Assembly (NCBI GenBank): GCA_015903945.1
Contig: JABMDL010000043.1
Coordinates: 1 to 36,844, forward strand
Reading direction: 5' to 3'
Origin: Nitrospira sp.
Lineage (GTDB): Bacteria; Nitrospirota; Nitrospiria; Nitrospirales; Nitrospiraceae
DNA length: 36,844 nt
Positions 6,701 to 14,766 of the stretch are shown here, piece after piece. The notes beneath the pieces were generated by a model. The model was not told the DNA's origin, searched no databases, and worked only from the letters and a program-made list of their open reading frames with translations. Every line of letters starts with the position of its first letter. The first letter of the stretch is position 1. The position numbers and the translations under genes were made by a program.

Positions 6701-8405
6701 ATGCCGACCTTCTCATTGCGCGACACACTGGCCTCGCCTCTGTTCCAATCCACCGTTGATTCGGCGCTTGAGGCGTTAGCCACCGATCATGTCGTCCCGC
6801 GTCTGTGGGCCAAAGACTATCGACTGTGGAAGCCGGACCCCAAGGAAATTACCGACCGGCTCGGCTGGTTGACCGTGCATGACCTGATGCGGGAACAGCT
6901 AGCGTGGCCACAGCCAAGGCAATGAAGGTGACGGATGTCGTGTTGCTCGGAATGGGCGGCAGCAGTCTGGGGCCGGAAGTCCTCCGCACGTCGTTCCCCC
7001 CGCGTAAACCGTCCCCTCGATTCTGGGTGCTCGACTCGACCGTGCCCGGCTGGGTACGGGCAGTGACCAAGGCCATCACCCCCGCTCGAACGCTCTTCCT
7101 CGTCGCGAGCAAGTCCGGCGGAACCATCGAAGTCCTTTCGCTCTTCGCTCATTTTCGGAACCTGGTCGCCAAGGCAAAAATGAACCGAGGCAGCGATCAA
7201 TTCATCGCCATCACCGATCCCGGGACCGGTCTGGACAAAATGGCTCGGGACCATGGATTCGGACAGATCTTTACCAACCCCGCCGACATCGGAGGCCGCT
7301 ATTCCGTGCTCTCTCTGTTCGGCCTCGTTCCCGCCGCGCTGCTAGGGCTTGACGTGCCTCGGTTGTTAGACCGTGCGGCCGGCATGGCGGAGCGATGCAA
7401 GGGGCAGACGCCCGTCGAATCGAATCCGGGCGCCTACCTCGGCGCGGTGATGGGGAGTCTGGCCAAGACGGGACGAGACAAGGTGACGATTATCGCCTCG
7501 CCTGCACTGGCTACCTTCGGGTTGTGGGTGGAGCAGCTCCTTGCCGAGAGCACGGGGAAAGAGGGAACCGGCATCATTCCCGTCGCACAAGAGCCGGTGC
7601 TGCATCCTGCGGCCTATGGAATCGACCGGGTATTCGTCTATCTTCGCCTGAAAGGCGATACCAACACGGCGCTCGACCGGCAGGTCAGGCTCTCGCCAAG
7701 GCTCACCATCCGGTGCTCCAATTCGATCTGCGTGATCGGTATGACCTCGGAGCCGAGTTCTTTCGATGGGAATTTGCCACTGCCGTGGCCGGGCACCTGC
7801 TGGGCATTCATCCTTTTGACCAGCCGAATGTTCAGGAGAGCAAAGACAACACAAATCGCGTGCTCGGCGACTTCCAATCAACCGGACGTTTGCCGGAACT
7901 GCCGAACAGCAGTCCCGCACAAGCTGTGCAGGACCTCTCCGGTCGTTTGAGATCCGGCACCTATGTTTCCATCCTGGCCTATACGACACCCTCGCGCCCC
8001 TTCGAGGCCGCCGTGCGCCGTCTCCGCCAAGCCCTCTTGTTGCGGCACCATGTAACCACGACATTCGGATACGGTCCACGCTATTTGCATTCCACCGGGC
8101 AACTGCATAAAGGGGGCCCCAACACCGGTGTCTTTCTGGAGCTGGTCGATCGCATGACCCCGGACCTAGCGATTCCCGACAAGCCCTTTTCATTCGGAAC
8201 ATTGGCCCAGGCACAGGCTGCCGGGGATTGGGAATCACTGCGTGCCCACCAGCGCCATGCCATCCGCGTTCAATTAGGGGCAAATCAAGCAGCGACGGTG
8301 GAGGCGATCACCGCGGCGATTGCGCCGGCTCGGTCATCTCGCCGACGAGCCACCGCACGGAAACACCGCCGGACCTCTCACAGCACCCATGCCCGCCGCA
8401 CCTGA
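6701..8405 (+). CDS. pgi: Glucose-6-phosphate isomerase, reading frame broken twice
   Basis: Interconverts glucose-6-phosphate and fructose-6-phosphate. The pieces together give about 568 residues. The N-terminal part (RLWAKDYRLWKPDPKEI) matches the linker and isomerase half of bifunctional transaldolase/isomerase proteins, but no transaldolase domain precedes it. SIS-domain hallmarks are VVLLGMGGSSLGPEVL, LFLVASKSGGTIEVLS, IHPFDQPNVQESK and LHSTGQLHKGGPNTG. The frame changes between 6883 and 6922, and again near 7680-7690. Each is explained by one missing base: the first frame stops at 6923-6925 and the second at 7948-7950. Homology continues cleanly across both breaks, so sequencing error or very recent decay is likely. 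The end overlaps the pgl start by 17 bases. Confidence 0.88.
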
Positions 8406-9140
8406 CATCCGCATTGCCCGCGATGGTCCGGACTGGGCTCACAATGCGGCGGCCCTCGTCCATGCCATCAGCGAAGAGGCCATTGCGTCCAACGGCCGGC
8501 TTCTCCTGGCGTTGTCGGGCGGATCTACTCCGAAAACCTTTTATCAAACACTGGCCTCGCCCGAATGGAAAGCCCGATTCAATTGGTCTCGGATATTTTT
8601 CCTGTTCGGTGACGAACGTTGTGTGCCACCGGACCATCCGCAGAGTAATTTTGCCATGGCCCAAGCCGCGCTGTTTCGGCCACTGGCGATTCCTCCCGAT
8701 CACGTCTATCGGATGAAAGGCGAACTCCCGGATCCCCAGGCTGCCGCGCAAGACTACGAAGAAACGCTGCGCCGACTCACGCAGTGCGGCCATTCGGATA
8801 TGCCCCGGCTCGATGTGATTCTGCTCGGCCTTGGAGACGACGGCCACACGGCGTCATTGTTCCCTGGGACCACAGCAATTCAGGAACAATCACGGGCCGT
8901 CACGGTCGGAACGGCGCCCACCGGGGTCCCGTCCCGTCTCACCCTAACTCTTGGTGTGCTCAACCGGGCGACTGTGGTACTGTTTCCGGATCGGGAAAGG
9001 CGCCGATCGTGCAGGCGATCCTTGAGCCCAGGAGCGAGGCAGGTCGGACATTGCCGGCCTCCCTGGTGGCGCCGACGGACGGCCGGCTGATTTGGATGCT
9101 GGATCGTTCCGCAGCGGCGCAACTGACTACTCGGCATTGA
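8389..9140 (+). CDS. pgl: 6-phosphogluconolactonase, reading frame broken once
   Basis: Hydrolyses 6-phosphogluconolactone in the oxidative pentose phosphate pathway. The motifs are clear: LLLALSGGSTPKTFYQ, FFLFGDERCVPPDHPQSNF and LDVILLGLGDDGHTASLFPG. Near 8975-8990 the frame must drop back by one base, after LNRATVVL, to continue with SGSGKAPIVQAILE and LPASLVAPTDGRLIWMLD, the conserved C-terminal end. One missing base explains it. Restored, the protein has about 250 residues, normal for the DevB/SOL family. ATG 8389 lies inside the end of pgi, so translation is probably coupled. No zwf or gnd is in the window. Confidence 0.87.
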
Positions 9141-9162
9141 ATAATCCACGCTCAAAGGCTTC

Positions 9163-10230
9163 ATGATTCTCGCGGGCGACATCGGCGGAACCAAGACCAA
9201 TCTGGCCCTCTATGAGTGGACCACGGAGCGGGCAGAGGCGATTCGCCTGGAATCCTTTCATAGCCGCGACTACACCTCTCTTGAAGACATTCTCCAGGAA
9301 TTTCTGGAGCCTCCTACACCGCCCACTGCGCTGGACGGCACGGTGACTGCGGAAACCGGCCCCGCGCACGACACGAAGCAATCGACGAAGCGTATCCCGC
9401 TTGCTGCCGCCTGTTTTGGCATCGCCGGACCGGTCATCGACAATCATAGTCAGACCACCAATCTGCCGTGGATTGTCGATGGTGCGAAGATTGCCAAGCA
9501 GTTCGATATTCCCCGCGTCCAGTTGCTCAATGATCTCGAAGCGACGGCCTATGGCATTCTGTGGCTGCGGCCCGACGAGTTGGAAGTTCTCAATCCGGGC
9601 AAGCCACCGAAGAAGCGGCAGGCACTGGCGCTGATCGCCGCCGGAACGGGATTGGGCGAAGCGATTCTGTTTTGGGACGGGAAGTCGTACCGCCCCATGC
9701 CATCGGAAGGCGGCCATTCGGATTTCGCTCCGAATAACGATCAGGAAATCGAGTTGCTTCGCTACCTGCGCGGCCAGTATCTTCATGTCAGCTACGAACG
9801 CGTGCTGTCCGGACCGGGGTTGCACGCCATCTACGAATATCTCCGCGACACGAAGAAAAACGAGCCGACATGGCTCGCGGAGAAGGTCAAGGCCGGCAAT
9901 CCTGCGGCGGAAATCGCTGAAGCCGGTTTGACGGGACAAGCCGAGATCGCGAAACAGGCCTTGGATCTTTTTGCGTCGATTTACGGAGCAGAGGCGGGCA
10001 ACCTGGCATTAAAAGCGCTTTCGTTGGACGGCCTCTATATTGGCGGCGGGATCGCGCCCAAGCTCATTCAGAAACTCCGCGACGGCACGTTCATGAAGGC
10101 CTTCACCAACAAAGGGCGGTACAAACGTCTGATGGCCGACATGCCCGTGAAAGTCGTCATGAACCAACACACCGCCCTCCTCGGCGCGGCCTCCGTGGCC
10201 GGAGCCCTGTCTCACGCATCTGCCGTATGA
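9163..10230 (+). CDS. glk: Glucokinase
   Basis: Phosphorylates glucose with ATP to give glucose-6-phosphate, the substrate of the upstream Pgi. It has 355 residues of the bacterial glucokinase family (actin-like ATPase fold). Visible motifs are LAGDIGGTKTNLALYEW at the N-terminus (phosphate loop), ACFGIAGPV, LLNDLEATAYG (sugar binding and catalytic Asp), IAAGTGLGEA and EGGHSDFAP. It is somewhat longer than E. coli Glk because of an insert at about residues 48-75. AAAGG stands before ATG 9163. The stop overlaps the rpiA start as ATGA. Confidence 0.94.
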   Translation: MILAGDIGGTKTNLALYEWTTERAEAIRLESFHSRDYTSLEDILQEFLEPPTPPTALDGTVTAETGPAHDTKQSTKRIPLAAACFGIAGPVIDNHSQTTNLPWIVDGAKIAKQFDIPRVQLLNDLEATAYGILWLRPDELEVLNPGKPPKKRQALALIAAGTGLGEAILFWDGKSYRPMPSEGGHSDFAPNNDQEIELLRYLRGQYLHVSYERVLSGPGLHAIYEYLRDTKKNEPTWLAEKVKAGNPAAEIAEAGLTGQAEIAKQALDLFASIYGAEAGNLALKALSLDGLYIGGGIAPKLIQKLRDGTFMKAFTNKGRYKRLMADMPVKVVMNQHTALLGAASVAGALSHASAV

Positions 10231-10925
10231 CACCGCCCGATCTCGACAGTTTCAAGAAAGCCGCCGCCTTGAAGGCCGTGGAGTTTATCCGCGACGGCAT
10301 GGTCGTGGGATTGGGGACCGGATCGACTGCGAAGCACATGGTCATCGCGTTGGGTGAAAAAGTCCGCGCGGGCATGACCCTGCGTGCCGTACCGACTTCG
10401 CAAGAAACCGCCGCACTGGCCAGACAGTCCGGCATTACCCTGATCGACACAGATAACCGCTGGGACATCGATATCGCCATTGACGGGGCCGACCAAGTCG
10501 ATCCGGGCTTCAACCTGATCAAAGGTGGAGGAGGCGCGCTCTTGAAAGAGAAGATCGTCGCCGCCTCGGCCAGGCAATTCGTGGTGGTGGTCGACGAGAC
10601 GAAACGCGTGAAGGTGCTTGGGGGGGCCTTTCCTCTGCCGATCGAAATCATTCCCTTTGGCTGGGGCAGTACTGCGCGGGAGATTGAAACGCTCACCCGG
10701 AGCCCTGTTGTCCTCCGCGAGCGGAACGGCACGCCGTTCAAGACGGAAGCAGGCAACCTCATCGTCGACGTGCATCTGGCTCGCATCGAGCAACCGGCTG
10801 ATCTGGAAATCGCCTTGAATCAAATTCCCGGGATCGTCGAAACGGGCCTCTTTGTCGGACGGACCGATATCCTGATCGTCGGCAAGGCCAGCGGCACGGA
10901 AACGCTCCGTGCGAAAAATATATGA
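10227..10925 (+). CDS. rpiA: Ribose-5-phosphate isomerase A
   Basis: Interconverts ribulose-5-phosphate and ribose-5-phosphate in the non-oxidative pentose phosphate pathway. It has 232 residues, a typical length. The motifs are VVGLGTGSTAKHM, IDIAIDGADQVDPGFNLIKGGGGALLKEK and VVVVDETKRVKVLGG, covering the catalytic Asp, Lys and Glu region, and the end has NQIPGIVETGLFVGRTD. ATG 10227 overlaps the glk stop by four bases, and its own stop overlaps the start of the aminopeptidase by four bases, so the three genes are translationally coupled. Confidence 0.97.
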   Translation: MTPPDLDSFKKAAALKAVEFIRDGMVVGLGTGSTAKHMVIALGEKVRAGMTLRAVPTSQETAALARQSGITLIDTDNRWDIDIAIDGADQVDPGFNLIKGGGGALLKEKIVAASARQFVVVVDETKRVKVLGGAFPLPIEIIPFGWGSTAREIETLTRSPVVLRERNGTPFKTEAGNLIVDVHLARIEQPADLEIALNQIPGIVETGLFVGRTDILIVGKASGTETLRAKNI

Positions 10926-13501
10926 CGGGCACCGACGATCTCTACCGGCTTCCCCGCCGCGTCATTCCCAACCGATACGAGATCCGGCTTGAGCCGGATT
11001 TGGGCAACGCGCTGTTTCACGGCCAGGAAACCGTGACCGTGACCGTCGTGGAGCCGACAAGAGCCATCGTGATGAACGCGGCGGAACTGTCGGTCAGCCA
11101 GGCCTACTTGGAGAACGATCGGAAGCAACGGCTGGATGCGTCCATTGACTTGGACGATCCGTTGCAACGTTGTCGGCTGACCTTTGCACAGACCGTGACT
11201 CCGGGCGTATGGCGTGTCGTCATCGCGTTTCACGGCATCCTCAATGACAAGTTGCGCGGCTTCTATCGCAGCACCTACAAAGACACCTCGGGAACGACCC
11301 AGACGATGGCCGCCACGCAATTCGAGGCAACGGACGCGCGGCGGGCCTTTCCCTGTTGGGATGAACCGGATTTCAAGGCCGTCTTTGCGATCACACTCGC
11401 CGTCGATCCCAACCTCACCGCGGTATCAAACACGTCCGTCGTTTCAGCCTCCATCGAGGGGGGAAAGAAGGTCCTGCGCTTCGCCGACAGCATAAAGATG
11501 TCGACCTACCTGGTCGCATTCGTCGTTGGACGTCTGGAAGCAACCGAGCCGAGATTCGTCGGCAAGACACCGATCCGGCTCTGGACCGTACCCGGCAAGC
11601 AACCACTCACCGAGTTCGGTCATGACATCGCAGCGGCCTCGCTTGATTTTTTCGAACGGTACTACGCCATTCCCTATCCGGGCGACAAGCTTGATCTGCT
11701 CGCCATTCCCGACTTCGCCTCCGGCGCCATGGAGAACCTCGGCGCCATCACCTTTCGGGAAACGGCGCTCCTGGTCGACCTCCATGCCGGGACCCATGGT
11801 GAACTGGAGCGGGTCGCCGACGTGGTCGCTCACGAGAACGCACACATGTGGTTCGGCGACCTGGTCACGATGTCCTGGTGGAACGGTTTGTGGCTCAACG
11901 AGGCCTTTGCCACCTTCATGGAAATGCTGGCCGTCGACGCCTGGAAGCCGGAATGGAAGCGCTGGGACACGTTCGGCGTGTCACGGGCTGCGGCTTTTTC
12001 CGTCGATGGACTGTGGAGCACGAGACCGATCGAATATCCCGTTCGCGCGCCCAAGGACGCCGACGCGATGTTCGATGTGCTGACATACGAAAAGGGCGCG
12101 TCGGTCCTCCGCATGCTCGAACAGCATATCGGGCCGGACGTCTTTCGCGACGGTGTGCGCGACTATCTCAGTGCCCATGCCTATGGCAACGCCGACACGA
12201 AAGATCTCTGGGTGTCACTCGGGAAGGCCGCCAAACAGCCGGTGCCTGAGCTCATGGACGGGTGGATTTTCCAGCCCGGCTACCCGCTTGTGAGTGCTCA
12301 ATCGGCCGGAGGGTCTGAACTGACCCTCACCCAGCAGCGATTTACCTATCTCCCAACAGGAGAATCTCCCAAACAGAGCTGGCAGATTCCTATTCAGATT
12401 CGCATTGAGACGAGTGAGAAGACTGAGCATCGAACAGTCCTTCTCACAGGGCGCGAGACGCGCATGCCACTTCCGTCGGATACCCGGCAGGTGCTGATCA
12501 ACGAGGGGGGACACGGGTTCTACCGGGTTCGGTACGACGCCCCGTTGTTAAAACGTTTATTGGGGACGGGGTTAGATCGCCTCGCGCCGACCGAGCGGTT
12601 CAATCTTGTCAGTGACGCCTGGGCGACGACTCTCTCAGGCGCGATGCCGCTTCCCGACTATCTTCATCTCACTCGACATTTCATGCAGGAACGAGATAAG
12701 AACGTCTGGGCGGTATTGCTCGACTCATTCTCATTCTTGAACCGGATTATCGCAACTGGAGACCGGCCTGCATTGGAAGCCTTCGTCAGGACCCTTGTCG
12801 CTCCGGCTGTCCAGGAATTGGGATGGGTGCCGCGGTCGAATGAAACCGATCTTGTGCGGCAATTGCGGGGGGAACTGCTCGGCGCATTGGGGAAGTTAGG
12901 CAACGATCCTGCGACTCAAGACCAGGCCTCCGTGTACTATCAACAATACCGAAAGGACCCGGCAAGCGTCGATCCCAACATCGTGCCGGCGCTTGTGGCC
13001 GTCCTAGCCCATACCGGCGACGAGGCGCGCTACAATGAGTTCTCCGAACGCTATAAAAAGGCAGCGACTCCGCAAGAGGAGCGGCGCTACCTCTTTTCAC
13101 TTGCCGCCTTTCAGTCTCCTTCGTTGCTCACGCGCACCTTGGCCCGCACGATCGACGGAGAAATCCGCACGCAGGACGCCCCCTTCGTCGTCAGTGCCGG
13201 ACTGGGTAATGTGTACGGACGCGAGTCGGCCTGGGAGTTTGTCAAAAAGAATTGGGACCAGATGGACCGTCTGTTCCCAAAACAAGGCGTGCGCCGTATG
13301 TGCGGCGGTATCGCCGGTCTTGCTACTCCTGAGTTGGAACAAGACGTGCGGGCATTTTTCGCCTCACGCAAGATCGACCTGGGGGGCAAGACGCTGGAGC
13401 AATATCTCGAACAGCTGCGCATCGCGGTGGCCTTTCGGGAGCGAGAAGGTCCGCGGTTGAACTACCATCTCGCCCAAAACATGCCACCCGTACGGACTTG
13501 A
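10922..13501 (+). CDS. M1-family zinc aminopeptidase
   Basis: A metallo-aminopeptidase of 859 residues that removes N-terminal amino acids from peptides. The substrate-binding GAMEN motif is at residues 268-272. The zinc site HENAH has His304, Glu305 and His308, and the third ligand Glu327 is in WLNEAFA at the classical 18-residue spacing. The N-terminal beta domain, thermolysin-like domain and a long helical ERAP1-like C-terminal domain (from about residue 520) are all present. There is no signal peptide, so it is probably cytoplasmic. It belongs to the PepN/tricorn-interacting-factor class; the exact subgroup is not decided. The coupling to rpiA suggests co-expression, although no metabolic link is evident. 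Confidence 0.93.
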   Translation: MTGTDDLYRLPRRVIPNRYEIRLEPDLGNALFHGQETVTVTVVEPTRAIVMNAAELSVSQAYLENDRKQRLDASIDLDDPLQRCRLTFAQTVTPGVWRVVIAFHGILNDKLRGFYRSTYKDTSGTTQTMAATQFEATDARRAFPCWDEPDFKAVFAITLAVDPNLTAVSNTSVVSASIEGGKKVLRFADSIKMSTYLVAFVVGRLEATEPRFVGKTPIRLWTVPGKQPLTEFGHDIAAASLDFFERYYAIPYPGDKLDLLAIPDFASGAMENLGAITFRETALLVDLHAGTHGELERVADVVAHENAHMWFGDLVTMSWWNGLWLNEAFATFMEMLAVDAWKPEWKRWDTFGVSRAAAFSVDGLWSTRPIEYPVRAPKDADAMFDVLTYEKGASVLRMLEQHIGPDVFRDGVRDYLSAHAYGNADTKDLWVSLGKAAKQPVPELMDGWIFQPGYPLVSAQSAGGSELTLTQQRFTYLPTGESPKQSWQIPIQIRIETSEKTEHRTVLLTGRETRMPLPSDTRQVLINEGGHGFYRVRYDAPLLKRLLGTGLDRLAPTERFNLVSDAWATTLSGAMPLPDYLHLTRHFMQERDKNVWAVLLDSFSFLNRIIATGDRPALEAFVRTLVAPAVQELGWVPRSNETDLVRQLRGELLGALGKLGNDPATQDQASVYYQQYRKDPASVDPNIVPALVAVLAHTGDEARYNEFSERYKKAATPQEERRYLFSLAAFQSPSLLTRTLARTIDGEIRTQDAPFVVSAGLGNVYGRESAWEFVKKNWDQMDRLFPKQGVRRMCGGIAGLATPELEQDVRAFFASRKIDLGGKTLEQYLEQLRIAVAFREREGPRLNYHLAQNMPPVRT

Positions 13502-13567
13502 GACCTATCCGCTCTCGCTGTAAACTGACGTCAGCTCCCCACTGCAACACACTGCGAGCGGCTGCCT

Positions 13568-14752
13568 ATGAGTCCAGCTTGTTTCCTGAGACTCTTGATT
13601 CTTCTCTGCCTGGCAGGTTCCGGGCTCGCCGGCTGCGGAGAGAGTAAGGAATCTTCTGAGTCGCTGCCGGACCTTCCCACCAACAACTCCTTAACCCTAC
13701 AGCTCGTCACGGCGAATCTCACTTTCCCGGTTTTCATGACTGCCGCCCCCGGTGACAGCACTCGCCTGTTCGTCGTCGAAAAGAATGGATTAATTCGAAT
13801 CTTCAATGTGGGGACCGGTGCGCTGCTTCAAGCGCCATTCCTTAGTCTGAGCGGCCAGATTTCGACGGCTGGAGAGCGAGGGCTGCTGGGCATTGCGTTT
13901 GATGCTCAATACGCGGCCAACCGCCAGTTCTATGTCTTCTATACCGACCAGACCGGAGACATCGTCATTGCCCGCTATCTCAGGAATGCGGCAAATGCCA
14001 ATGTTGCCGACCCAGCCGGCACAACGCTTCTCACCATCGAGCATTCAGCTGAGTCCAATCACAACGGCGGCATGCTGGTTTTTGGAGCCGATGGCTGTCT
14101 CTATGCGAGTGTCGGAGATGGAGGCGGAAGTGGCGATCAGAGCAACAACGCACAGACGGTGACGTCCCGGCTTGGGAAAATCCTTCGGCTCAATCCTTAC
14201 ACGGGAAGTACCTGCAACATCGCGACGAACCCTTTCTTTCTGAGCGGGGCCCCCGACGTTTGGGGCTTTGGCCTCAGGAACTCCTGGCGGTTCTCCTTCG
14301 ATCGGGTGACCAATGACCTGTATATCGCGGATGTCGGTCAGGGAGCGCGGGAGGAGATTAACGTCTCGCTTGGTCCAAACGCAGGTCGAAGCTTGAATTA
14401 CGGGTGGCGATTGATGGAAGGGTTTCTCTGTTTCAATCCTGCCACGAACTGCAACCAAGGCGGCCTGACACTGCCGGTCCTCGACTATCCCCATGCAGAA
14501 GAAGCCTGCTCCGTCACCGGTGGTTATGTGTATCGAGGTTCCGCCGCGCCAGCGCAGCAGGGCACGTATTTCTATGCCGATTTTTGCAATGGCTTTGTAC
14601 GGAGCTTCCGCTACCAGAACGGCCAAGCCACGGATCAATTCAAGTGGCCGCTTCTCAGCCGACAGGGCATCACGAGCTTCGGCGAAGATGCCCAAGGCGA
14701 ACTCTATCTCATGACTCAGGGCGGGAGTCTCTTCAAGATTGTTCCGAATTAA
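13568..14752 (+). CDS. Lipoprotein sugar dehydrogenase of the PQQ/GSDH beta-propeller family
   Basis: A protein of 394 residues with lipobox GLAGC (Cys23), so it is predicted to be membrane-anchored and to face the periplasm. The rest is a six-bladed propeller of the soluble glucose/aldose dehydrogenase family (GSDH, also called sorbosone dehydrogenase). Motifs include RLFVVEKNGLIRIF, RGLLGIAFDAQY, HNGGMLVFGADGCLYASVGD, WGFGLRNSWRFSFD and DVGQGAREEINV. Family members oxidise aldoses with pyrroloquinoline quinone, but many relatives have no tested substrate. It follows the aminopeptidase by 66 bases on the same strand and is convergent with the permease gene after 14 bases. Substrate and cofactor are inferred. 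Confidence 0.88.
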   Translation: MSPACFLRLLILLCLAGSGLAGCGESKESSESLPDLPTNNSLTLQLVTANLTFPVFMTAAPGDSTRLFVVEKNGLIRIFNVGTGALLQAPFLSLSGQISTAGERGLLGIAFDAQYAANRQFYVFYTDQTGDIVIARYLRNAANANVADPAGTTLLTIEHSAESNHNGGMLVFGADGCLYASVGDGGGSGDQSNNAQTVTSRLGKILRLNPYTGSTCNIATNPFFLSGAPDVWGFGLRNSWRFSFDRVTNDLYIADVGQGAREEINVSLGPNAGRSLNYGWRLMEGFLCFNPATNCNQGGLTLPVLDYPHAEEACSVTGGYVYRGSAAPAQQGTYFYADFCNGFVRSFRYQNGQATDQFKWPLLSRQGITSFGEDAQGELYLMTQGGSLFKIVPN

Positions 14753-14766
14753 CGGTCGAGAGTCCT

